Assembly (NCBI GenBank): GCA_937974625.1
Contig: CALJVJ010000304.1
Coordinates: 1 to 50,396 of the forward strand
Source of the DNA: an uncultured Saprospiraceae bacterium
GTDB lineage: Bacteria; Bacteroidota; Bacteroidia; Chitinophagales; Saprospiraceae
Length of the DNA: 50,396 nucleotides
Direction of reading: 5' to 3'
A program made the translations under genes and the position numbers. Below the pieces are notes generated by a model. The model saw nothing but the letters and a program-made list of their open reading frames with translations. It was not told where the DNA came from and made no database searches. Shown here one piece after another: positions 1 through 8,708 of this stretch (its first letter is position 1; each line of letters opens with the position of its first letter).

Positions 1-455
1 GTAAGGCTACTGCCTTTTACATTCAAATCTTTAATAAGGGTCACGGTATCGCCAGCTTGTAAAATATTACCATTAGCATCTTTATGAATAATCGCCTCTT
101 CGTCTTCCATAACCTCTGTAGATGCAGCCCATTTAGCGGTATCTGCTTCCATATACATCATATCCAATAAATCCACAGGCCACCCTTCGTTTTTAAGTCG
201 GTGCAACATTCGCCAAGCCAATACTTGTACTGGTGGATTGGTATTCCACATACTATCATTTAAGCATCGCCAATGATTAGCATCTACTTTATCTGCATTT
301 TCATATTGCTCTTGGCAAGTAGCGCAAATTAAGGCGTGCCCATCTAAGCCTTCCGTCGGAGCGTTAGGTACTAAAAAAACGTTTAGATTATCAGTCGCAC
401 TGCATAATTCGCATTGAGAACCAGCTCTGTTTTCTAAATTTTGTTGTAAACTCAT
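1..455 (-). CDS. phnA: PhnA (YjdM) domain protein, C terminus beyond window
   Basis: The reading frame starts at the ATG complementary to 453-455 and is open to the left edge, giving 151 residues; the last few dozen residues are missing. The N terminus has a zinc-ribbon-like CELC and a second pair CATC, followed by the family block HWRCLNDSMW and QVLAWRMLHRL. Near the window edge comes DGN.LQAGDTVTLIKDLNVKG, the conserved SH3-like PhnA domain. The family was named after phosphonate utilisation but has no established role in it; the molecular function is unknown. It is a single gene here, divergent from the membrane protein at 695. Family assignment is firm, function open. Confidence 0.85.
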   Translation of the reverse strand, partial: MSLQQNLENRAGSQCELCSATDNLNVFLVPNAPTEGLDGHALICATCQEQYENADKVDANHWRCLNDSMWNTNPPVQVLAWRMLHRLKNEGWPVDLLDMMYMEADTAKWAASTEVMEDEEAIIHKDANGNILQAGDTVTLIKDLNVKGSSL

Positions 456-623
456 CGTTATATTTTTTGTAAAGAAAGGGTAAATAGGGGAGTAATGAGG
501 ATTCTAGTTCGGTTAATTTTTCTAATTCAATAAGAATCCATTTTTTCATAAAAAGATATTCAATTTTTTTAACTATCATTGAGTGGGCTTTTAAGTAAGG
601 TCAAATAATAATATACAAAAGAC

Positions 624-648
624 CTCCAAGTGTTTGAAAACCTTGGAG
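624..648. repeat. Short hairpin upstream of the DUF3556-like gene
   Basis: CTCCAAG at 624-630 pairs with CTTGGAG at 642-648 around an 11-base loop. It lies 46 bases before the ATG at 695, so it would be in the leader or promoter region of that gene. It could be a dispersed palindromic repeat or a leader structure; nothing in the sequence decides. Confidence 0.45.
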
Positions 649-694
649 CGTCCATATCAGTAAATCAACCTAAACGAAATAAAACCAACCTACC

Positions 695-2353
695 ATGTGG
701 CTCTATGATTTTTTGATGAAACCCACCGACTTACCTTATGATTTTGACGAATGGAAAAAATTGCCTTTCCCAGAAAGAATAAAAAAAGTTTGCCAAGCTT
801 GGGGATTACAAGGATTTGGTGCACCTGCATTTACCGTAGTTTTCTATACCTTAAAAATTTTATTTTATATCTGGGTTTGGATAGTATTTTGTTCTTATTC
901 TACGGAATTAGGAACGACTGAAACCATCGGTGAATGGTGGTTTAGTTTAGAAGCAATGGGCAAGGCGCTGTTGTGGACTATTTTAATAGAAGTGGTTGGC
1001 TTTGGTGGGGCAAGTGGACCACTAACAGCTCGATATATGCCGCCTTTAGGTGCAATCACCTATTGGTTGAGACCGAATACGATTAAAGTGCCACTGTTCC
1101 GATTTTTGGGAGATAAGCGGAATATTTTGGACATCTTATTATATGCTGCATTACTTTATTTTTTGGTAATTGCATGTATTGCTTCTAAAGTTACCCCTGA
1201 GGTAATTTTGCCTATCTTGATTTTATTACCAGTTTTAGGGGTTTTAGATAGAGCCATTTACTTAGCAGCTCGGGCGGATGTTTGGTATCCTACTTTATTT
1301 GTTTACTTGTTTCCTGCGGAGACAGGCGGTGCTTTAAAAATCCTCTGGTTTGGAATTTGGTTTTGGGCAGCTTTTTCAAAGTTGACACCGACGTTTACTT
1401 CTGTGGTAGCGGTGATGATTTGTAATAGTCCGTTTTTGAAATTTGATTGGTTAAAGAAATTATTATTTAAAAGCTATCCCGAGGATTTAAGACTAAGTGA
1501 TACTGCTATTTATATCTCTCATTTTGGTACAGTCGTAGAGTTTGTGCTACCTATTTTATTAATAACAGGAACGTTTTTAGGTTGGCCCTATGAAATAATG
1601 TTGTTTGCTTTAATCGGTATGACCGCTTTTCATACGTTCATTTTCCTTAATTTTCCAATGGGTGTCCCCATGGAATGGAATGTGATTATGGTATATGGTG
1701 GTTGGTTGCTATTTGGATTTAATCCAGAAGTAATGCCGATGGATGTGGCAAACCCCTTGATAATTATTTTATGTTTAGTATGTGTTTTTGCATTGCCACT
1801 AATTGGAAATTTCTTTCCAAAGTATGTTTCCTTTTTGCTATCTATGCGCTATTATGCAGGGACTTGGCCATATTCCATCTGGTTATTCAAAGAAGGAACT
1901 AAAATGGCTAAATTAGAGCCTAATATCGTGAAGACTTCCCCTGACTTGCGTAAGCAATTAGGTTTTTTTTATGATAAAAAAACAACCGACTCTATTCTTT
2001 CTAGAGTGATTTCTTTTCGAATGATGCATTTACCTAGTCGAGCTTTACATGAAACACTACCAAAAGCAGTAGATAATATAGACGATTATTATTGGATAGA
2101 TGGCGAATTTTTGGCGGGAGAAGTGGTTGGCTGGAATTTTGGGGATGGGCATTTACATCACGAACCTGTGTTAGCCTCTATTCAAAAACGCTGCAATTTT
2201 GAAAGTGGTGAACTTAGAGTAATTATGGTTGAATCTCCTCAGTTGCATAATGGTCGAATGCACTGGCGGATTCATGATGCAAAGGATGGATTAATGGAAG
2301 AAGGATATAGCTCTGTTTATGATTTAAAAGCAAAAATGCCTTGGCCTGAATAA
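695..2353 (+). CDS. DUF3556-like multi-pass membrane protein
   Basis: A 552-residue protein with about ten hydrophobic segments between residues 45 and 400 and a soluble C-terminal part of about 140 residues. The N terminus (YDFDEWKKLPFPERIKKVCQ, then AWGLQGFG) resembles DUF3556 transmembrane proteins, which I know mainly from actinobacteria; this match is from memory. Conserved-looking stretches include PLTARYMPPLGA, a His-containing SHFGTVVEFVLP, and FPMGVPMEWNVIMV. Function is unknown. It is monocistronic, with the convergent rnhB downstream and divergent phnA upstream. The ATG at 695 is the first start and leaves no unexplained coding upstream. Confidence 0.65.
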   Translation: MWLYDFLMKPTDLPYDFDEWKKLPFPERIKKVCQAWGLQGFGAPAFTVVFYTLKILFYIWVWIVFCSYSTELGTTETIGEWWFSLEAMGKALLWTILIEVVGFGGASGPLTARYMPPLGAITYWLRPNTIKVPLFRFLGDKRNILDILLYAALLYFLVIACIASKVTPEVILPILILLPVLGVLDRAIYLAARADVWYPTLFVYLFPAETGGALKILWFGIWFWAAFSKLTPTFTSVVAVMICNSPFLKFDWLKKLLFKSYPEDLRLSDTAIYISHFGTVVEFVLPILLITGTFLGWPYEIMLFALIGMTAFHTFIFLNFPMGVPMEWNVIMVYGGWLLFGFNPEVMPMDVANPLIIILCLVCVFALPLIGNFFPKYVSFLLSMRYYAGTWPYSIWLFKEGTKMAKLEPNIVKTSPDLRKQLGFFYDKKTTDSILSRVISFRMMHLPSRALHETLPKAVDNIDDYYWIDGEFLAGEVVGWNFGDGHLHHEPVLASIQKRCNFESGELRVIMVESPQLHNGRMHWRIHDAKDGLMEEGYSSVYDLKAKMPWPE

Positions 2354-2507
2354 AAAACAACTTTTATGGTTTTAAATGCATAGTCATTGAGTGAAAAACA
2401 GATAGTAAATATAGTTTAGCTATCTAATAGGCGAAACTATGCTCTCTATGTTATACACTATTGTGAGCTTATGTGGTAAAAGATGTTAGTTCTTTTGCCG
2501 AAATACT

Positions 2508-3089
2508 TTATTCTGCCAAAAGTCGAAAACTCATCCGATGATGCTCCGTTGCACCATATTTTTTAATCGCTGCACGATGTGCCTTGGTAGGATAGCCTTT
2601 ATTCTGTTGCCAACTATATGCCGGATAATCCAAAGCTAATTTTTTCATTAAATCATCTCGATACGTTTTTGCTAGCACAGAAGCGGCGGCAATGGATAGA
2701 TACTTTCCATCTCCTTTGATGATGCAATGATGAGGAATGCTTCTATAAGTTTTAAAACGATTGCCATCAATTAATAAAGAGGTCGGTTTAGTAGTTAGTT
2801 GGTCAATGGCCCGATGCATAGACAAAAAAGACGCATTTAAAATATTGACTTCATCAATCTCTTCTGGCGAATAGGATCCAACTGCCCATGCAATAGCTTC
2901 CTTCTCTATAATGGGCCTTAAAAGGTCTCTTTGTTTTTCCGTTAACTTTTTAGAATCGTTCAATAGCGGGTGTTGAAAATCTTTTGGCAAAATGACCGCA
3001 CTGGCAAAAACTGGACCCGCCAAACAACCTCTTCCTGCTTCATCGCAACCTGCTTCGATTCCGCCTTTTTGAAAGTATGGTAATAGCAT
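2508..3089 (-). CDS. rnhB: Ribonuclease HII
   Basis: A 193-residue cytoplasmic enzyme that cuts the RNA strand of RNA-DNA hybrids and removes ribonucleotides misincorporated in DNA. The family motif [13 protein letters not shown] near residues 15-27 holds the first Asp-Glu metal ligands; NDSKKL follows at about 44-49, LLIDGNRF at about 105-112 carries another acidic ligand, and [12 protein letters not shown] is the conserved later helix. Length matches the normal compact RNase HII. The start is the ATG complementary to 3087-3089. It is convergent with the membrane gene to its left and divergent from the respiratory operon. Confidence 0.97.
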   Translation of the reverse strand: MLLPYFQKGGIEAGCDEAGRGCLAGPVFASAVILPKDFQHPLLNDSKKLTEKQRDLLRPIIEKEAIAWAVGSYSPEEIDEVNILNASFLSMHRAIDQLTTKPTSLLIDGNRFKTYRSIPHHCIIKGDGKYLSIAAASVLAKTYRDDLMKKLALDYPAYSWQQNKGYPTKAHRAAIKKYGATEHHRMSFRLLAE

Positions 3090-3468
3090 TTTTTTCGATT
3101 AATGGTAACCAATTATCAGTTCTAAAGTGTAAATATGGGGTATTCCAAATTGATAATTGATAGCTTGCAGCAAGAATTTTTGGTCATTTTTTAGTAAAAA
3201 AAAAATTTTAGCGATTAAAATTGACAATTTATTCGGTTTTGAACATTCTAAATTTGACCTAACTATATTCTTTACGCAACAAATACTTTTTTGAATAGCT
3301 ATGCAGAAATCGCCTTTTAAAGAATTTTCTTTGGTTGAAATTAATTCAATTAATTAAAAATTTGGTATCCGTAAGTTATTGAGCAACAATTATTTAAACC
3401 ATTTAAAGAGATATACTGTTGCTTGTTATTTAGATTCTTTCTAAATAAAAATACCTATATAGGAATTA
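3090..3468. other. AT-rich intergenic region before the ACIII promoter
   Basis: About 380 bases between rnhB and the ACIII promoter. No open frame with coding character, RNA gene or strong hairpin is visible. The region is very AT-rich with A and T runs near 3195-3215. It may hold regulatory sites for the respiratory operon, but none can be named from the sequence. Confidence 0.5.
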
Positions 3469-3499
3469 TTGCCCAATATTCTCACTAATTATATCTTTG
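3469..3499 (+). promoter_or_regulatory. Promoter of the ACIII operon
   Basis: TTG at 3469-3471, a 20-base spacer, then TATCTTTG at 3492-3499. This matches the Bacteroidota housekeeping consensus (TTG or TTTG near -33, TAnnTTTG near -7). Initiation would fall near 3505, leaving a leader of about 70 bases before actA. Confidence 0.7.
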
Positions 3500-3574
3500 C
3501 GCTGACAAAACTATGTCAATTCGATTTATATTGAGTTTTCAGAAAATTCTGAAAGTTTATTAAATACTTCTTTG

Positions 3575-5017
3575 ATGAAAAATCGGCGTATATCTTCTTA
3601 CTTTTTCCTCCTCTTTTCCTCGCTTATTCTGAGCGTAGGTTCTCTTTCTGCGCAAGACTTGAACCTGGACGAAGGAAAAAATTTGTTTAAAGTGAATTGT
3701 GCTTCTTGTCACGCTAAGGACATGAAGAGTAAATTGACGGGTCCTGCTTTAGCTGGCTTAGAGGAACGTTGGGCAGATTATCCTCAAGAGGATTTATACG
3801 CTTGGATTCGTAATTCACAAGCTTTGATTTCTACGGGACATCCAAGAGCAAATGAATTATGGAATGAATGGAAGCCTACCGTAATGACCAACTTCCAGAA
3901 TTTAACGGATGACCAAATTGCAAATATCTTAGGCTATATAAATGGTGTTGCGGATGGTTCTTATGGACCACCAAGACCAGCTGGAACAGATGCAGGTGCT
4001 TTAGGCGTAAAAGCGGAGGAAAGTGATAATACCTTACTATTTACTGTATTATTCCTGATTCTTGGCTTATTGGCTTTAGTATTAACCAGAATTATTTCTA
4101 ACCTTAATTATTTAGCACAAGCTAAAGAAGGTAATGCTCCCGCGACTAGACAAACTTTGGTAGATACCTTAACTAGTAATGGGGTTATTGGATTTCTGAT
4201 TTTTGCAGCAGTTGTTTTAGGTGGATATACTACAGTTAATAATGCGATTGGCTTAAATAGAATGCAAGGTTACCAACCTGAACAACCTATTAAGTTCTCT
4301 CACGCAACTCACGCTGGCTTACAAAAAATTGATTGTCAATACTGTCATGACGGTGCTAGAAGAAGTAAGCACTCTGTCATTCCTGCAGCTAATACTTGTA
4401 TGAACTGTCACAAAGCGGTGAAAGTAGGCTCTACTTACGGCACAGCGGAATTGACAAAAATTTATGCTTCTACTGGTTTTGACCCTAACACAGATAAGTA
4501 TATTCCGAATTATGAGGAAATGTCTCAAGAGGATATTGCAAAAGTCTACAAGAAGTGGATTGTCAATTCTTTTGTACAAAACGACGATAATAAAACTAAA
4601 TATAGCGCCTTGAAAATCTCTGATGCTGCGGTAAGAGAAGCTGACAAGCAATGGGATGGCATCGTTTCTTCTTTAACGAATGATGTTAAATCAAAAGTAC
4701 AAGGACCAATCGAGTGGATTAGAATTCACAACTTACCTGATCACGTATATTTCAATCACGCACAGCACGTAACTGTTGGTAAAGTAGAATGTCAAAACTG
4801 TCACGGTAAGGTAGAAGAGATGGAAGTAGTCGGACAATATTCTCCATTATCTATGGGCTGGTGTATCAACTGTCACAGACAAACAGAAGTGAAGTTCGCC
4901 GATAATGATTACTACAATTCTTACGAAAAATACCATAAAGAAATCAAGGAAGGCACAAGAGAAAAAGTGACGGTAGAAGATATTGGAGGGTTGGAATGTC
5001 AGAAGTGTCACTATTAA
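3575..5017 (+). CDS. actA: ACIII subunit ActA, multihaem cytochrome c with an added monohaem domain
   Basis: First gene of alternative complex III, the quinol:electron-acceptor oxidoreductase that replaces bc1. After a signal-like N terminus comes a monohaem cytochrome c domain with CASCH near residue 42, then a membrane segment at about 155-173 and another at about 200-222. The periplasmic C-terminal half has five more haem sites: CQYCH, CMNCH, CQNCH, CINCH and CQKCH, the last at the extreme C terminus. That makes six CxxCH motifs: the usual pentahaem ActA plus one. The start is the ATG at 3575; a TTG one codon earlier is possible but unnecessary. The leader is about 70 bases from a good promoter, and actB follows. 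Confidence 0.93.
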   Translation: MKNRRISSYFFLLFSSLILSVGSLSAQDLNLDEGKNLFKVNCASCHAKDMKSKLTGPALAGLEERWADYPQEDLYAWIRNSQALISTGHPRANELWNEWKPTVMTNFQNLTDDQIANILGYINGVADGSYGPPRPAGTDAGALGVKAEESDNTLLFTVLFLILGLLALVLTRIISNLNYLAQAKEGNAPATRQTLVDTLTSNGVIGFLIFAAVVLGGYTTVNNAIGLNRMQGYQPEQPIKFSHATHAGLQKIDCQYCHDGARRSKHSVIPAANTCMNCHKAVKVGSTYGTAELTKIYASTGFDPNTDKYIPNYEEMSQEDIAKVYKKWIVNSFVQNDDNKTKYSALKISDAAVREADKQWDGIVSSLTNDVKSKVQGPIEWIRIHNLPDHVYFNHAQHVTVGKVECQNCHGKVEEMEVVGQYSPLSMGWCINCHRQTEVKFADNDYYNSYEKYHKEIKEGTREKVTVEDIGGLECQKCHY

Positions 5018-5069
5018 GAAGTTAGACGTCAGACCATTTCATTGTCAGAGGTCAGACGGTATAGCAAGC

Positions 5070-5174
5070 AACTAAAAAAATTAGTCGATTTTTAAATGTG
5101 TCTTTTTTTAATGGGTTGAAAACCTATTCAAAAAATATTCAATTAAAAATCCAAAGGACTAATTATTTTTAGTT
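5070..5174. repeat. Inverted repeat filling the actA-actB gap
   Basis: The 17-base left arm at 5070-5086 pairs with the right arm at 5157-5174 apart from one extra base. A smaller hairpin, GGTT around GAA then AACC, lies in between near 5124-5134. The structure would form in the polycistronic mRNA. Upstream of it, near 5028-5058, the word GTCAGAC occurs twice. Confidence 0.5.
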
Positions 5175-5215
5175 TATAATAAAGTAAAAAGTTCAATACT
5201 ATAATATATATATAG

Positions 5216-8200
5216 ATGAAAAATCAAAAGCAGAATGTATGGGTTGGAACGGAAACGTTGAAAAATGACCCAGCTTTTTTAGAGTTAGCAGAAAAGGAAT
5301 TTGTAGATGATGCGAAGACAATGCAGGGCGCAGACAATTCTTTGGAGGCTAATCGTCGTGATTTTCTTAAAGTATTAGGTTTCAGTTTAGGTGCGGCTAC
5401 AGTAGCTGCAGCTTGTGATACGCCAGTAAGAAGAGCGATTCCTTATGTAACTAAGCCAGATGCAATTGTGCCGGGTGTAGCTACGTATTATGCTTCTACT
5501 TTTGTAGAAGGTGGCGATTCTTGTCCTGTTTTAGTGAAAACTAGAGAAGGAAGACCTATCAAAATTGAAGGTAACTCTCAATCTAGCATTACTGGAGGTG
5601 GAACAAGTGCAAGAGCGCAAGCCAGTGTTCTTGGATTATACGATGTAGCTCGTTTGAAAGGACCTAAAGCAGCATCAGGAGAAAAAGCATTCGATGCGAT
5701 TAGTTGGGCAGATTTGGATAAAGCAGTTAGTGGCAAATTAGCTGGTAGTCGAAATATACGTATTGTTACTAATACTATTTTAAGTCCAAGTACGAAGAGA
5801 GCGATTGCAGGATTGCAAGCTAAATATCCTAGTGCTCAAGTAGTGACTTATGACCCTGTTTCTAGTTCTGCTATTTTGCAGGCGAATGAAGCAACTTTTG
5901 GTTTAAAAACTATTCCTAATTATCAATTTAAAGCAGCTGACGTCATTGTTAGTTTAAATGCTGACTTCTTAGGAACATGGATTTCTCCAACAGAATATGC
6001 AAGAGACTACGCAGCAAATAGAAAGTTAAAGAGTATTAAGAACGCAACGATGAACCGTCACTACCAAGTGGAAGGTCATATGTCAATGACGGGTTCTAAT
6101 GCGGATCACAGAATTATTATCAAGCCTTCTGAATTAGGGGCAGCAATTGCTACCTTATATAATGAAGTAGCTGCGATAACTGGTGGTGCAAAAGTAAGTG
6201 CTCCTGCTTTGAATGATAAGGCAGCAGCAGCTTTAAAAGTAGCAGCTAAAGATTTAGCAGCTCACCGAGGTCATTCTTTGGTAGTATCTGGCTCTAATAA
6301 TAAAGGAGAGCAAGTACTAGTCAATGCAATTAATAGCTTATTAGGCAACTATGGTAAGACAATCGATTTTGGGAACGCTTCTAATCAAAGACAAGGTATA
6401 GATGCCGATGTGCAAGCATTGGTGAAAGATATGAATGCGGGTAGGGTAGATGCATTAATCGTATTGGGTGCAAATCCAGCTTTCGATTTACCAAATGCAG
6501 CTCAATTCGCAGAAGGTGCAGCTAAAGTAGGTTTAAAAGTATCTACTGCTGGATTAATGAACGAAACTTCTGCTTTATGTGATTATATCGCTCCTGCAAG
6601 TCACTACCTAGAATCTTGGGGAGATGTGGAAGCAAAGAGTGGTCACTATAGTTTAATTCAACCAACGATTCATCCTTTGTTTGATACAAGAGAAGTTGGT
6701 CTATCTTTATTAAACTGGACAGGAAGTGCTCCAAAATCAGACCAACCTTATTACGATTACGTAAAGCAAACTTGGAATGGCTTATTTGCTCAGCAAACGA
6801 GTTTTGGTTCTTTCCAATCTTTCTGGGATGATGCTTTACATAATGGCGTATTTGAAGCTCCTCGTGCTACAGCAGCAGGCGCTTTTTCTGCGGATATTAA
6901 TGTTGCAGGTATTAAAGTAAGCCAACCATTAAGTTCAGAATTAGAAATTTCTTTCTTCGAGACGGTTAATATGGGCGCAGGTCAATATGCAACGAATCCT
7001 TGGTTGATGGAAATGCCAGACCCTGTTACTAGAACAGTATGGGGTAATTATCTAGCAGTTCCAGTTAAATGGGAGGCTCCAAGAAAGTTTAATGCATTCA
7101 ACGACTTAAACGAAGAAGAATATAGAGGAAAGGCAGACAAAGTAAATGTTGATGTAAACGGTATTAGCCAAATAGCTACTGCGGTACGTCAATTTGGACA
7201 AAAAGAAGGCACTGTTGCTACTGCTTTAGGATATGGTAGAAGTGTAGTTGGAGAAACTGGAAAAAATACAGGAAATAATGTTTTCCCTTGGTTGACAACA
7301 GACGCTGATGGAAACACACAATATTATGCAGCGGTAAGCAGCATCTCAGAAAGTGTAGAAGTGGATGAGCTATTTGCTTGTGTTCAGTATCACCACACAA
7401 TGGGCGTGAAAGGATTGGATTTAGACGGAAAGACCATTAATGTGGATGAAGCAGCAACAGTTGATGATAATATCTTAGCAAGAGCTTTAGGTGTAACGGG
7501 TTTCCAAGGTGCATTGACAGAGCGTTCTGTAATCAGACAAGGAAACTTGAATGAATTAGAGAAATTTGCTACTGATTTAGTACACGAAAGAGAGCATCAC
7601 CAAAAATTAAACTCTTACGGTTTATACCCTGATAGAAGTGATGTTTATGGAAATGGTCACCACTGGGGAATGTATGTTGACTTGAACGGATGTATTGGTT
7701 GTGGCGCTTGTCAAGTAGCCTGTATTGCAGAAAATAACGTACCAGTTGTTGGTAAAGTGGAAGTTGCAAGACACCACGAAATGACATGGATGCGAATTGA
7801 TAGATACTACTACGGAGATTACGAAAATCCAAATGTAGTGTATCAGCCGATGATGTGTCAGCACTGTGATAATGCACCTTGTGAAAATGTTTGTCCAGTA
7901 GCGGCAACCAACCACAGTGCAGAAGGGTTGAACCAAATGGCTTATAACAGATGTATTGGTACAAGATATTGTGCGAATAACTGTCCTTATAAAGTAAGAC
8001 GTTTCAACTGGTTAGATTATACAACAGCGGATTTATTCCCATCTAACGAATACACCATCAACGGTGAAGAAACACCTTACGGTGCAGATAACTTAACGAG
8101 GATGGTCTTGAACCCAGACGTAACGGTTCGTTCAAGAGGAGTTATCGAAAAATGTTCTTTCTGTGTACAAAGAATTCAGGAAGGTAAATTGACAGCGAAG

Positions 8201-8419
8201 CGGGAGAATAGAAAGTTAAGAGATTCTGATGTACGTTCTGCTTGTCAAACAGCTTGTCCTACAGGTGCGATTACTTTTGGAGATATGAATAATCCAGAAG
8301 CACCGATAGCTCAGAAAATGAAATCTGCTTTAGCTTATAAAGTATTAGAAGAAATCAATGTTTTATCTTCTGTACATTATTCAGCTAAGATTACGAATAA
8401 AAATAGCGAATTAGCTTAG
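5216..8419 (+). CDS. actB: ACIII subunit ActB, molybdopterin-oxidoreductase-like plus iron-sulfur domain
   Basis: A 1067-residue fusion of the B1 domain (molybdopterin oxidoreductase fold, not expected to hold molybdenum in ACIII) and the B2 ferredoxin-like domain that carries the electron path. A Tat-type motif, NRRDFLKVLG, is at residues 46-55, followed by AAAC at 67, so Tat export with possible lipidation is likely. B2 holds four cysteine groups: CIGCGACQVAC from 826, CQHCDNAPCENVCP from 881, CIGTRYCANNCP from 913, and CSFC from 980 with a later CQTACP. These fit three [4Fe-4S] clusters and one [3Fe-4S]. ATG at 5216. It sits between actA and actC as in other Bacteroidota. Confidence 0.95.
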   Translation: MKNQKQNVWVGTETLKNDPAFLELAEKEFVDDAKTMQGADNSLEANRRDFLKVLGFSLGAATVAAACDTPVRRAIPYVTKPDAIVPGVATYYASTFVEGGDSCPVLVKTREGRPIKIEGNSQSSITGGGTSARAQASVLGLYDVARLKGPKAASGEKAFDAISWADLDKAVSGKLAGSRNIRIVTNTILSPSTKRAIAGLQAKYPSAQVVTYDPVSSSAILQANEATFGLKTIPNYQFKAADVIVSLNADFLGTWISPTEYARDYAANRKLKSIKNATMNRHYQVEGHMSMTGSNADHRIIIKPSELGAAIATLYNEVAAITGGAKVSAPALNDKAAAALKVAAKDLAAHRGHSLVVSGSNNKGEQVLVNAINSLLGNYGKTIDFGNASNQRQGIDADVQALVKDMNAGRVDALIVLGANPAFDLPNAAQFAEGAAKVGLKVSTAGLMNETSALCDYIAPASHYLESWGDVEAKSGHYSLIQPTIHPLFDTREVGLSLLNWTGSAPKSDQPYYDYVKQTWNGLFAQQTSFGSFQSFWDDALHNGVFEAPRATAAGAFSADINVAGIKVSQPLSSELEISFFETVNMGAGQYATNPWLMEMPDPVTRTVWGNYLAVPVKWEAPRKFNAFNDLNEEEYRGKADKVNVDVNGISQIATAVRQFGQKEGTVATALGYGRSVVGETGKNTGNNVFPWLTTDADGNTQYYAAVSSISESVEVDELFACVQYHHTMGVKGLDLDGKTINVDEAATVDDNILARALGVTGFQGALTERSVIRQGNLNELEKFATDLVHEREHHQKLNSYGLYPDRSDVYGNGHHWGMYVDLNGCIGCGACQVACIAENNVPVVGKVEVARHHEMTWMRIDRYYYGDYENPNVVYQPMMCQHCDNAPCENVCPVAATNHSAEGLNQMAYNRCIGTRYCANNCPYKVRRFNWLDYTTADLFPSNEYTINGEETPYGADNLTRMVLNPDVTVRSRGVIEKCSFCVQRIQEGKLTAKRENRKLRDSDVRSACQTACPTGAITFGDMNNPEAPIAQKMKSALAYKVLEEINVLSSVHYSAKITNKNSELA

Positions 8420-8477
8420 TTGATTAATAATTAATAATTATTGTCAAACAGCATAATTCGTCAGAAAATAGATAAAC

Positions 8478-8582
8478 CAAGTTGCGGACAATGAAAGAAA
8501 ATAAGGAGAATTTTAGGAAAAATCTTTGATTTTGAACTAAAATAAGACGCATTTTCTTTCTTAAAAAATTGTCCGCAACTTG
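8478..8582. repeat. 105-base inverted-repeat element between actB and actC
   Basis: A 15-base perfect inverted repeat bounds it: CAAGTTGCGGACAAT at 8478-8492 and its complement at 8568-8582. Just inside, GAAAGAAAAT at 8493-8502 pairs with ATTTTCTTTC at 8551-8560, with the arms offset by a few bases. It looks like a small non-autonomous palindromic element or a strong RNA hairpin inside the operon. No coding sequence lies in it. Confidence 0.65.
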
Positions 8583-8593
8583 AATTAGATAAG

Positions 8594-8676
8594 AATATTT
8601 ACGCAAGTAAATATTTGATTAAGGAACGATGGCTTTTAGTAAGCCGATAAAGTTGAGGTATTATTCTCAGAATAAT
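8594..8676. repeat. Three short hairpins before actC
   Basis: AATATTTAC/GTAAATATT at 8594-8615 has a GCAA loop. GGCTT/AAGCC lies at 8631-8645 and ATTATTC/GAATAAT at 8660-8676. They follow the 105-base element directly. Together with AT-rich repeat arms at 8420-8444 and 8677-8702 they make nearly the whole 289-base gap self-complementary. Confidence 0.5.
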
Positions 8677-8708
8677 TAATCAACCAATAATCAATCAACT
8701 AACTAATT

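Noticed and set aside
391-579. 62-residue minus-strand frame overlapping the phnA start
   Set aside because: It overlaps the recognised phnA N terminus in another frame and shows no family motif.
7569-7964. 131- and 104-residue antisense frames opposite the ActB iron-sulfur domain
   Set aside because: They are out-of-frame readings of a well-conserved domain and contain no known motif.
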